DNA from: Protoeuglena noctilucae
Lineage: Eukaryota > Chlorophyta > Pedinophyceae > Marsupiomonadales > Marsupiomonadaceae
Assembly: GCA_958009085.1 (NCBI GenBank)
Contig: OY253685.1
Coordinates: 310,001 to 374,000, forward strand
Direction: 5' to 3'
Length of the DNA: 64,000 nt
This document shows, in pieces, positions 33,598 through 44,405 of the stretch. Under the pieces are notes generated by a model that searched no databases, was not told where the DNA came from, and saw nothing but the letters and a program-made list of their open reading frames with translations. A program made the position numbers and the translations under genes. Position 1 is the stretch's first letter. Every line of letters starts with the position of its first letter.

Positions 33598-36332
33598 TCA
33601 TGCGCCCCAGCTGGGCAGGGCACCCGCCTTGGGCAGCTGCGCTTTCTTCTGGCCCGGCGACGCGGTCTCCGCCGGCCTCTTGGCGTCCGGCTCCGCGTCC
33701 TCGGTGTGCTTGGGCTGCTGCGGCTGTTGCGCACAAGGGAGCGGCCGTGTGAGCTTGGTGAACAGGGCACTGTTGTCGTGAACCACCCAGCACGCGTCCG
33801 GACAACTGTCCCTGTGAACGCCTCACCAAGCTGAACTCAGACGCCCCCTGCAACTCCTTGCGCCAGTCGTCCTTGACCGCTGCATCCCCAAACGTGATCC
33901 CTGCGGCCGCGTCCATTTGCTCCAGCATGCGGATTCTGGCAACCAGATCCGACCCCAGCGCAGCCATGGCTCCTCCCGTGCCAGCGATCTCTGCCATGCG
34001 ACCTGAGATGGTCTGCGGAGGCAGAGAGGGGAACACATGACGCCCGAGAGCCCAGCTTCAATGACGGCCACAGGCATGGCATTACCTTGTTCAGAGGCGC
34101 CTTGCCCGCGTGGGGCCGGTCCACGCGGGCCGTGGCGCGGACGGACCGGGACAGGCTCGCCGCAAAGGCGGGGTCGTCATCCCACGTGGCGGCCGGCTCG
34201 TTGCGCCCGAGCACGAACTTGTGCTTGACGCTCCCCGCCGCAAAGTACACGGCGTGTTCCTGGCCCTCGAGGTCGAGCCGGACGCCGAGATGGTCGTCCA
34301 GGGCGTAGTCCCGGCACCCAGCTCCCGGTCCCCCCCTCAGCGTCTCTGTGATCTCGCCGGCGCGCGACAGAACCATGCCCGTGCCTTCCAAGGCGTTGTA
34401 CGTGACCATGAGCTGCCCGTTGGGGTACTGCACGCACCCGCTCCCGTCCACGTCGAAGGTCAGTGCCAGGGAGCCTGCGGGGCAGACACGAGGGGGCGCT
34501 ACGTGACTAGCTTAGCTTCCCTCGGCGGGGCTGATGATACCGCGTCCCTTGCACCACCCCAACCGCCACTGCAGATTGCCCCTTGCCTGAGTTGCGGTAC
34601 ATGGCCATCATGGAGTAGACGACGCGCCCCCCCGATACGGACGAATTCACCGACACGGCCATGGCGTCATCGGGGTAACGCGCCATCGCCGAGCCGTCCC
34701 CCTTCACCATGACCGCCTGGGTGCCGGCGCTTTCGCCCTCGTACTGCAAGGGAGCGGGACACGTGGTGCCTTAAAAATGCAGCGGCAATGGCGGTGATCT
34801 TGCAGGCGGATCCGCGGCCACCTACGCACCTTGGCCTCGAACTTGACGGCGTGGGCATTCGGGTCCATGTCGGCCGTGACGATGGCGCTGCTGAGCTTCT
34901 TCGGGTCGCGAGCCACGCGTGGGGGGCCCTTGATGGAGGGGTCCGTGAGAGCAGGGAGGATCCCCTGAACCAACTCCAGCGCTGCGACCCAGCGCAAGGG
35001 GCATGGTGCGTCAGGCCACGGGACCCACACCACGAGCATGCTTGGCTTGACCCACCCCTCACCGTTCACGCCCTCGGGGACCTCGATGACCTTCTCCTGG
35101 CGCGGCCCCGCCTTGGCTCCTGTGTCTGCAAGAGGGCACGCCAGCGAGCGAGCGTGAATAGTCCACGGCGTTCCCCGCCCCGCACGCGATGCAGCGCTTC
35201 CGTGACCAAGCGCCGCACTCATGTGGCGTTCTCACCGATTCGGCTCTTGACGCCCGTGTACAGACCCTTCCTCGACACGTTGCCCCCCGTAGTCGCGAGG
35301 TTGCGCTCCAGGAGGCTTCGATCGAAGCTGGGGGAGCGAGTGCAGAGTTTGAAACGATCGGATTGCAGTCCCTTGCCCTCGGCGTCTCCAGCTACTACAG
35401 AGGCACAAGCGCCTCTGCCTACCTCTGCTGCTTGGCGAGGCGGAGGTCCTCCGCCGTGCGCTCCAGGGTGCCTTCCACGGCACTCGCGATGCCGGGCGAG
35501 CCTGCTGATTCTGGCGCGCTGGACACCTGAGGCGTGAGATGCGGTCATGTCGGGCATCGCACACCCTCTGAGGGTGGCACATGCCACAGTGCCACCCAGC
35601 CTCAGCGGCCGACCCACCTGGTGTGCGGCCAGGGCGGAGAGGTCTGGCGCGCGCTCTGCCCCGGCCCGCTCAGCCGCAGTGATGGGCTTGCCGTCCAACA
35701 GCTCAAGGTCTGGGCACGCCCTTGCCACCGCTGCCCTGTAGGTGGGCTCGTCAATGGCGTCGACACCAGGGTTGGGGCGCAATGCGAGGGCACGCAGGCA
35801 GGGGCATGCGCTCAGCCGTTGGAGCTCGCCGATGTCCGTGATCTGCACTCAGATCACAAACGGGGGTTGAATGAAAGACCACTTGCAAGACTGTTCGGCT
35901 GCAGAGGAGTGGGCCGGCACAATCTCACCTGGTTGTTGTTGATCCACAGCTCTGCAAGCGCTGGCAGACCCTCGAGACCTTGGAGGGACGACAGCGCGTT
36001 GAAGGACAGCTTGAGGACGCGCAGCTCGGGCAAGCTGGCTCCCTCCAGCGACCGAATCTTGTTCCTGCGTGAGGCCTCGTGCCCCCGTGTGTGCGGGGCA
36101 GATTCCCTGCACCTCGCGCTCAGTTAAGCCGCGGCGCTCACCTCATCGCGTTCAGGGTCCGCAGCTGCTTCAGGCTCAGTCCCGCCAGGCTCCTCAGGTT
36201 GTTGAGCGCAACGTTGAGCGACTGCAAGTTCTCCGCCTTCTCCAGGTCTCCGATGTCCGCTATGCCCTTGTTCGAAAGCGTCAGCTCTTGCACCGTTGCC
36301 AAGCTGGCGCCGAACGACGCCTCCCGGACCAT
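33598..36332 (-). CDS. LRR protein with C-terminal FAM194-like domain (probable ciliary)
   Basis: Eleven exons (36332-36142, 36064-35929, 35842-35618, 35526-35423, 35327-35236, 35125-35063, 34981-34830, 34743-34587, 34474-34086, 34012-33827, 33717-33598) join in phase to about 604 residues. The N-terminal 180 residues carry SDS22-like leucine-rich repeats (ELTLSNKGIADIGDLEKAEN, LRVLKLSFNALSSLQGLEGL, LAELWINNNQITDIGEL). They end in the usual LRR cap (CPDLELLDGKPI). The C-terminal half resembles the FAM194/ERICH6 domain: ARYPDDAMAVSV, LALTFDVDGSGCVQYPNGQL and GVRLDLEGQEHAVYF. Both parts are common in axonemal proteins. Intron 34475-34586 uses a GC donor (CAG|GCAAGG). Intron 34982-35062 might be retained in frame. 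The ATG at 36332 directly follows a possible acceptor, so an upstream first exon cannot be ruled out. Confidence 0.7.
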
Positions 36333-37128
36333 CTGGGGGCCAGCCAAGTCGCGACATGGCTGAGGAAATCGACCTAGAGCCAACCGATGGAGCACGAGCA
36401 CGCCATGGCGATGTTAGGGAATTGATGTCACGGGTGCGATGCACGAGCGCGTCGCCCGCGACCCCGGACGCATCGGGGTCCTCGCCTTTTCCGTGACGCG
36501 CATGGTGCCTAAAAATCCGCCGTCGGCCGTTGGCCGGGCAGGTCACCGCAGGCTAGAGTACGCCTCCCAACCCTCTATGCAGCTTTCAGAGAATTGCTGG
36601 GCACGCAATCTCTTGCGTGCACTCCGAGGCACAAGCCTCGTCACTTGCGCGTGTTCGTGGACCAAAGCGTTTTCGACAAAGCTAGATATAGCCACCGCTC
36701 CTTGGGTTTCGCCGCGCGTGGTCCGAGGAACGCCAGCACTGCGCCAGTACAAGTGCGCGCTCGTAGCAGCGAACCGAGGCACCGGTACGCGCATCGCCGT
36801 GGAGTTCGGGTCTAGTGGCTTCCTCGTCCGTCGCATGGGGCTGTCCGGGGCCGAGGGTGTCGGTGCCGGCGTGGCGGGGGAAACGGGAAGTCCCCGAAGC
36901 CAGGCATGACCCACAGTCGCGCTACGTACATCTTTCATGAGGACATTCCCTGCCAGTCCACGGAGGTTGACATTTTGGTGAGCCAATCTCGCGTGCAGGG
37001 TCTCGCATGCGCAGCGGTGGAAGAAACGAAGCGCCTGGGCATCGTTGCTCGTGGGTTTAGGACGGTTAGAGGAAGGATTTGGGCAGTTTCGTGGGCAGCA
37101 TCTGCCGCAGGACAGCCTGGACCACGCG
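36333..37128. other. Divergent promoter region
   Basis: About 800 bases between the LRR/FAM194 gene (-) and the next gene (+). A 251-codon open frame on the minus strand (36543-37298) has no family likeness and looks fortuitous. An upstream exon of either neighbour may lie here. No RNA gene seen. Confidence 0.4.
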
Positions 37129-38305
37129 ATGACGTCGATCGAGTCCTTCCGCCTGGCCCTGTCGCGCCAGCGCAAGGGGGAGGCATGCGACGGGAAATCT
37201 CGCGAGGAGCAGCCCACTGGCGACCGGCGATGGGACGAGGAGGTCGCCGACGTCATGATGCGGGGCGCCTCCACGTCCGGCTGCCGGCCCACTCTCAAGA
37301 CCCGGATGCCGGGCAGACGCTTTCATCGCCTGGCTCAGTCGCTGTGGAGGGGCCTCCGCCACTGCGCCGCCAAAACCCTAGGCGAGACTTTCTCTCACCA
37401 GGCTCCCATGTGCTCCTGTGCCAGGGGGGCACCACATCACCCCCACCAGTACATTTTTTGCCCCCAGAGGACGACGACCTGGCGAAGGACAAGCCGCTGG
37501 CAGCGGCCGAAATGCATGCGCAGCGGTGCGCAAACATGGACATCAAAGGCTGCTCGACGGGTCCAGCATGGGGCGAGGAGGACGAAGGCAGCGACGCGCG
37601 CGTACCTGCCAAGGACACGTTCCCCTCGCTCCCCACCTCGCCCTCCGCGCAGCCCGTGCAGGACAACTCGAGCAGCGACGAGGGTGCGGTGGCGCATGAG
37701 GAATGCACGTGGGGTTTTCGCCTCGGCATGGCAGAAGTTGCACACATACTTCCGTGACCCCTCCAGGGACCAGCTCCACGCCATCGCCCGTCGATCAGCC
37801 AGGCGACCCCCCGTCCGAGGACGCGAGGAGCTCTCCCGAGCCACTGGCGGCCAGGGACGTGTCCCCGCAGAACCTCGACCATCACTGGCAGGACGCTGCG
37901 GCCTGCGAGCGTGAGGCAGCTGCTTCGCCTCCGATGCCCCTGCACACCATGAAAGCCATCCTCGGCGTCGCGAAGGGGGCGAACGCCAGCCTGCACAAGG
38001 AGGTCCGACGGATGGAGGAGGAGGACCGCGCGCGCTGCCTGGGCCTCGGGCGATTTGTGGCCCACGACGCCAGGTCTGAGCGGATGCAGGTGGCGCGCGC
38101 CCTGCACGAGGAACTGTCGCGCGAGATTGAGCTGCGGTGAGGGGAAGGGTCGCATGCGCTGCATCTGCACGCTTGTGCAGTCACGCCCACGGCTCTCCGG
38201 ACCGCCGCTGCCGCTCGCCCTCCCAGGGTCCGGAAGATGGAGCTGACCTGGCTCGCCCGGCTGCACGATTACGCGGGGCAGGCGCTGTTCCGGCGGGAGT
38301 TCTGA
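37129..38305 (+). CDS. Unidentified protein with helical C-terminus
   Basis: The parts that look coding are: a first exon from the ATG at 37129 (MTSIESFRLALSRQRKGEAC); an acidic Ser/Pro-rich exon from about 37470 (DDLAKDKPLAAAEMHAQRCA); an exon from about 37770 to 38138 with a helical segment (NASLHKEVRRMEEEDRARCL); and a last exon 38229-38305 ending WLARLHDYAGQALFRREF. The last join is clear in phase. The joins between the first three exons could not be fixed, so the middle is uncertain. I recognise no family. The helical C-terminus could be a coiled coil. It lies between ciliary-type genes but nothing in it proves that role. Confidence 0.4.
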
Positions 38306-38723
38306 CGCTCCAATGTCAGTACACAGCCGCGGATCAAAAAGGCGAACATCGACGCTCGCCTCCTGTAGCCCGCGTGGACACGCCGCGTCGCAGGCGTGCT
38401 TTGCCACGGGCCTGGGGCCACAGCGCACGGAAAACCGGCCCCAACCGACTTCGCACGCACTGCCCTGCCTATCGCATCGTGAATCGTGATTTACTTCCAT
38501 GATATGCTACGAGCCACGCTGAACCCCCTCCAATCCTCGAGCTCTGAATTTTAGCGGGCTCGGCGGCACGCAGCAAGCGCACCGCAGCCCCCTGGACCCC
38601 TCATACAATCGTGAGTATCGGAAAATACGTGGGGGGAGGATACCCGCAGCGGGGTCGCGTGGGGTTGGTCGTTTATGCATCTGGGCTTTCACACGTGGCT
38701 TTCGCGCAGGGTTGGTGCAAGAA
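38306..38723. other. Intergenic upstream of the RCC1-repeat gene
   Basis: About 420 bases with a lower-GC stretch near 38470-38640, presumably 3' UTR and promoter. Nothing else is recognised. Confidence 0.4.
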
Positions 38724-41700
38724 ATGGCGTGCTTGCGTCGATATCTGGTGGCGCTCGCCCTCGCCGTGCTGGCGCTGGCCCTCGCCATGGGGCCGCGTGG
38801 CGTGGGAGCATCGCCCCCTTCCCTCATCCAGCTGTCCAGCTCCAGCCTCGCCGACCACACGTGCGCGACGGACATCACGGGTGTCGTCAAGTGCTGGTGC
38901 GGCAAGCCCGCTCCGTCGCCCGAGCAGCCCGCCGCGGGCCCATGACGCGCGAAGAGTGTGCATGCATCGGCCCGCGCCGGCCCGCCCTCCGCAGGGGATC
39001 CAACAACTACGGGCAGATTGGAGTTGGCGACAAGACCACCGTGCACGGCAACAACTCGGATATGGGCGCCAACCTGACGGCCGTGGACCTCGGCGGGATG
39101 CAGGCTCAGGTGAGCTTGCTCTGCAGCCGCTGCGCGGGCCGCCGCCACGGAGCGGAGCGCCGGTCTTCTTTGGTCGATCACGTCTGCTGTCCTGACTGCC
39201 CCGGACCAGTCCCGCTCCGCCGTTCCTGCAGAACGTGCAGGCCGGCTACGGCTTCTCGTGTGCCTTGCTCGTCACGGGCCCTGCCAAGTGCTGGTGCGTC
39301 GAAATTTCGCCGCCAAGGATGTACAATGGCTCTGCCTGTCATAGGACAGCGTCTCAGAATGCTCCCCACGCCGCGCCGCGCAGGGGCCAGAACGCGAACG
39401 GGCAGTTGGGTGTGGGCGACACGACCAACCGCGGGCTGCAGGCCTCCGACATGGGAGCAGGGCTCGCCTCAGTGACGGTGGGATCCACGAATACGTTCAC
39501 CGTGCTGTCCGCGGGCGGGGGCCACGTGTGCGGGCTCCTGACAAACGGACACGTGGTGTGCTGGTGAGCGATGTGCGCCTGCCGAGGGCTCAGGGCACTG
39601 ACGGCGCCGTTGGGCGCAGAACACGAGTCTGTGCGGCTCTGTCGCATGTCGACCCAGCTGTGCCGCATCCGCTGCGACCTCGCAGGGGCTTGAACAGCTC
39701 GGGCCAGCTGGGCCAGGGCGACACGACCAACCGCGGCGGCACGGCGGCCTCCCAGAACGTCAACGTCGTGTACCTGGGCTCCCAGACCACGACCACCGTG
39801 GACGTGACCACGGGGTCGGCCTTCTCCTGTGTCATGACGCAGATTGGCAAGGTCAAGTGCTGGTGCGTGGCTGCGGCCACCCACTGGGGGGACCACTCGC
39901 ATTTGTGCGCGTCGGGGAGGGCGGCACCACTCTGGCGCATCTACCGCTCGCCCCGCCCTGGCTGCCACGCAGGGGCCGCAACAACGCGGGCCAGCTGGGG
40001 CTGGGCGACACGATTAACCGCGGCGACAAGGGCACGAGCACCAACATCCTCGCGCAGATGGGTGACAACTTGCCCTTCGTGGCCGGTCTGGGCAGCAGCA
40101 CCGTCGCCAAGGTCCGCTCGGGGGACCAGTTTGCATGCGCCCTCACCACGGACGGCGAAGTCAAGTGCTGGTGAGCACGGCTCAAACACCCCACCCTCCA
40201 CAGGCACATGCCCGCTACCCGCCCGCCGCATGTTTGAGTGCCCCTTGGTCCGCAGGGGCTACAATGCCAGTGGCCAGCTCGGGGTGGGCGACACGACCAA
40301 CCGCGGGGACACGTCGGCGACGCTGACCTTCGCGGCGGTCAACCTCGGCACGAACCGCAAGGCCACGGACATCGCGGTCGGAGGCCAGCACGCATGCGCC
40401 ATCCTGGACGATGGGTCACTCAAGTGCTGGTGAGCTGTGGATGCTTGGTTCATCAAGCCGCCCGTCACTAGGGCATGTGGTCTGGGATCGCTGAGCGTGC
40501 TGCTGCTGACACCACGCGACGCAGGGGCTCAAACACCTCCGGCCAGCTCGGAGTCGGCGACACGGTCGCACGGGGCGGGAAGGCCTCGGACATGGGGGAC
40601 GCGCTGCCGGCCGTGAAGCTGGGCACCACCGTGGTGGTGGCAGCGGTCGCGACCGGACGAGCCCACACGTGTGCCACGCTTCTCGACGGCACCGTCAAGT
40701 GCTGGTGAGTCCGGGCACGGAGCTCGGCCTTGGGTGCTGGCATGCGCGGCCTGAGCGACTGCGACGGTGGCCCTCTCGCGCCCCGCCCGCAGGGGCACGA
40801 ACTCGCTCGGCCAGCTCGGCTACGGCGACGCTACTTCCCGGGGGTTGACGACGGCGTCCATGGGCACGGCGCTGCCCGCCGTGAACCTCGCGCTGCAGGC
40901 GGCGGCGGTGGCACCCACGCCCGACTCCGCGCTCTACAAGGTCACGGCCACATACACCTTCAGCACCACGGCGGCCGTGGACTCCCAGGCAAGTGAAGTG
41001 CCCCTCGTGCTTCTGGTGCGTGTTGCCCGCCCGAAGAGGCCGGGGGCCAGGCAGCCGCCCTCTTCACGGCTCCCGCAGACGCTGCTCACGGCGTGCAAGG
41101 CGGCGTTCGTGGGCCTGTTCAAAGTCGTCCCGGCGTCGGTGGCGGTGTCCGTCCCTGGGGGCAGCAGCACGGCCACTCCTGCGTCGTCTGCCACGCCAGC
41201 GGGCACGGCCACCCCCAGTGCCTCCGCCACGCCTGCATCCACCGCCGGCGGGACCGCGACCCCCGCTGCGTCCGGCACGCCCGCTGCCTCCGGCACGCCG
41301 GCGGCCTCCGGGACCCCCGCGTCATCCACCCCGGCAAGCACCCCGAAAACCACGGCTGCCGCGACCCCCACGCCAAAGTCCACCGCCACGTCGCGGCGCA
41401 TGCTGCTGCAGAACAGGTGAGCGGTGGATGACATGCCCTGGGTCGCCACCCCATGCACTGGTTCCTCGGCACGCCCACCCGCAATGCGCGGTGCTCCCCA
41501 CTCGCAGCACCTACACTGTTACTGTCGCCGTGGCCGCCAGCTCCCAGGCGGATGCCACGAAGCTCCAGTCCACGGTCGCGGCCGTGTTGCCGCAGTCGGT
41601 GGTGACGGCCCTCACGCAGCAGAGCGTGCCGGTCACGGGCACCGTCACCGCCTCGAACCCGGCTCTCGTGGCGCCCACGCCGCCGCCCACCCCCCCGCCG

Positions 41701-44004
41701 ACCCCCGCGCCTACCTCAGCCCCTGGCAGCGCGCCCGGCCCTTCCGGCCCCTCCACAGACACGGGTGCAGGCCCCTCTGGCAGCCCGGGGGGTTCCGGGT
41801 CCCCGAGCTCCACCGACGCCGCCAACGCGGGCAGCTCCAGCGCCTCGACGACCAAGAAGAAGTCCGGGGGACTCTTCGCGTCCACCTGGGCCGTCTACGC
41901 CGGGGGAGCGGTGGCCTTCATCCTCATCCTCGTCTTCGGGGCCCTGGGGTACCTGACGTTCCTGCATTTCCAGGTGGGATGGGAAGCGAGGTGGCGCCAT
42001 AACGAGCTGGCGTCTTTCCCCTGGATAACTCCAACGAGCTGGACGGGGCGCCTACAGCGTGCCTGCTGACCCCTGAGTGCGCTCGTTCCTGCAGATCAAG
42101 GCGAAGAAGCGTATGATTGCCTCGCGGCCGGCCGTGAGCGTGCCGGTGCGCGTGCTGCCGGGGCCCAACAAGGGCGACCTGGCGATCGACATGGGCGACG
42201 GCGACGAGGGCGCCAACGACTCGAACGGCACGACGACCGCCTCCGGGTCGGGGGCGGGTCGGGAGGAGGGCGAGGGCCAGGGCGTGGAAGAGCGCCCGCA
42301 GTCGCCGACGTACTCGGGGCACCTGGAGGTGGCTTCGGGGGAGGGGCAGGAGCAGGCCGACGTGNNNNNNNNNNNNNNNNNNNNNNNNNNNNNNNNNNNN
42401 NNNNNNNNNNNNNNNNNNNNNNNNNNNNNNNNNNNNNNNNNNNNNNNNNNNNNNNNNNNNNNNNNNNNNNNNNNNNNNNNNNNNNNNNNNNNNNNNNNNN
42501 NNNNNNNNNNNNNNNNNNNNNNNNNNNNNNNNNNNNNNNNNNNNNNNNNNNNNNNNNNNNNNNNGGTGTCGCTGTGGCGGCGTCCCGGCCCGGGTCGGCC
42601 AGGCCTGGGGCCGTGGTGGCGGGCGCGTCCCGCCCGGGGTCCGCCAAGCCGTCGTTGGGCGTGCCAGAGGAGGAGGCAGCGCAGCGTGCTGCGTCACGCC
42701 CTGCGTGAGCCAAGACGCAGGCAGATGCGCACGTGCCGGCGCAGGACGCACGGGCTCCGTCGCGCCCTGCCTCCGCCAAGCTGCACCCGGACGTCGCCGC
42801 GCCTGCGCCGGTGCACCAGGCACAGACGCCGTCCCGCCCCGCGTCGGCAAGGTCGCAAACGGGCGCGGTTACGGCACCGCAGGGCGTCCCGCCGGCAGCG
42901 GCTGCGTCACGCCCTGCGTCGGCCAAGCCACTGGCGGATGCCTCTGCAGCGGCTGTCGGAACGCCGGCTGCCTCACGTCCGGGATCTGCCAGGCCTCAAG
43001 CAGCAGTGGCAGCGGCAGCGGGGCCTACAGCGGCACCGGCTGCGTCTCGGCCTGGGTCTGCCAGGCCGCAAGTGGAAGCGGCGGCGCCGCAGCCTGCAGT
43101 GGCACTTGCCGCCTCGCGTCCCGCTTCGGCCAAGGCGCAGAACGCGCCCGTGGCGCCAGTGCAGGCTGCAGCAGCGCCGGCAACATCGCGCCCCGCTTCG
43201 GCGAAGCCGCAGCCGCGGGCTGACCCGGCGGCGGGGCCACCTGCTGCCCCTTCGCAGCCTCCTAGCGCCGCGCCAGCTGCCGCACCTGCTGCCGCGCCTG
43301 CGCCAGGGAACGCGGCGCCGGCCGCCGAGGGCGCGGGTGGCTTGCTGTCTGCGCAGCGCTCGTCGGTGGACGTGATGCTCGAGGCGACGCTGAGCGAGAA
43401 GAACGCCTTGGCGGAGCGCATCCGGCAGCTGGAGGCCATGCTTGCAGCGCAGATGGCCACGGCTGCCGCACCTCCCGCTCCCCAGCCCAGCGCGGAGGCG
43501 TCGACCAGTGAGATGCGCGCAATGCCCTCATCCCTGCATGCCTGCATGTGCTCCCCCGACTCCTGCGACCTCCCGCCCCGTGCGCCCACCCCAGGTGCAG
43601 CCCGCGCCCCCCCGAAGCCCGCACCCGTCGTCCCCGACGAGGAGGAGGAGGAGGGGGACGAGGAGGGCGAGTTGGAGTTTGACGAGGGAGAGCCGTCGCA
43701 GGCGCTGTCGGACGGCCGGCTGTCGCCCAGCAAGCGCCGCGTGGCCAAGAAGGGATCGAAGAAGCCCGGCAAGCGCCGGAGCAACAAGCGGCTGGAGGCG
43801 GAGGGCGACGCGGGGCCGAGCGCGGGCCCGGTGCCAAGCAAGGCCCGGTCGCGGTCGTCGGCCAACCCGCTGGCATCGCCACCCGAGGGCGTCCCCGCAC
43901 CGTCGAAGTCCAACTCCCGCACGGTCCGCACGTCCCCGACCGTGAGCCGCACCGTGTCGCGGAAGCCGGAGAAGGGCGACTCCAAGCGACGGATGCCTCA
44001 GTGA
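38724..44004 (+). CDS. Secreted/type I membrane protein with RCC1-like repeats; possible Ser-Arg-Pro-rich cytoplasmic tail (contains assembly gap)
   Basis: A signal peptide (MACLRRYLVALALAVLALAL) leads into about eight RCC1-like repeats with the pattern GQLGxGDTTNRG and ending CAxxxDGxVKCW. Repeat exons are 38724-38896, 38995-39109 plus 39232-39293, 39384-39563, 39685-39862, 39973-40170, 40255-40429, 40525-40703 and 40793-40988. Then come two related beta-rich segments (TYTFSTTAAVDSQ, TYTVTVAVAASSQ) separated by a Thr/Pro/Ala/Ser stalk, and a transmembrane helix (WAVYAGGAVAFILILVFGAL). A polar tail runs into a 200-N gap at 42365-42564. After the gap the frame carries about nine SRP[AG]SA[KR] motifs, a short helical stretch (LSEKNALAERIRQLEAMLAA) and an acidic/basic end. 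An in-frame TGA at 42706-42708 interrupts one motif copy. The post-gap part may therefore be a separate gene or contain an assembly error. Intron 40989-41078 has a GC donor but is also open in frame. Confidence 0.7.
42365..42564. other. Assembly gap (200 N)
   Basis: Exactly 200 undetermined bases, the same size as the second gap, so the length is probably a placeholder. It falls just where the SRPxSA repeat region begins. Confidence 0.98.
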
Positions 44005-44405
44005 AGGGAAGGGACACGGCTGCTGGCGCCGCTAGCTTGCCACCCTTACATTTGTACAGTCCCCTACACTGCTTGTTGAGATGAGTGTCCTGCGTTTCCT
44101 GTTGAGTTCTGACGTGTCCATGCCTGCGTTTGACAGTTGAGGACTGCAGTTGAGTGCCTTGTGCGGAGGATGAGGGGTTGTACGTTGTTCGTGCCGCGTG
44201 ATCCAGCTGGATGATGTCGAGAGCAGACCTTTGTCTCATCGTTCATGCGCTGCTGTTCTTATCGAGTTCCGTGGCTCAATAACCACCACCAGATTGCTCG
44301 ACAACTCTTGAAGCAAGAAACATGACAGCCGCTCTTCGCAAACGTGCAAATGCGCCCAACGCTGCAGCATGTGCGCGGCAACATCCAAGCTTTAGGCACA
44401 TCCAC
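44005..44405. other. Intergenic between convergent genes
   Basis: About 400 bases of relatively low GC, holding the 3' UTRs of the RCC1-repeat gene (+) and the metallo-beta-lactamase gene (-). No gene is seen. Confidence 0.5.

Noticed and set aside
36543-37298. 251-codon minus-strand open frame upstream of the LRR gene
   Set aside because: No family likeness, no linked splice sites, and it overlaps the first exon of the gene on the other strand.
38724-38896. Start of the RCC1-repeat protein four codons earlier
   Set aside because: The earlier codon at 38712 is TTG; the ATG at 38724 gives a clean signal peptide.
38995-40988. Regularly spaced similar segments that could suggest a CRISPR array
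   Set aside because: The repeats are protein-coding RCC1-like modules with introns, in a eukaryotic gene; lengths and similarity do not fit CRISPR.
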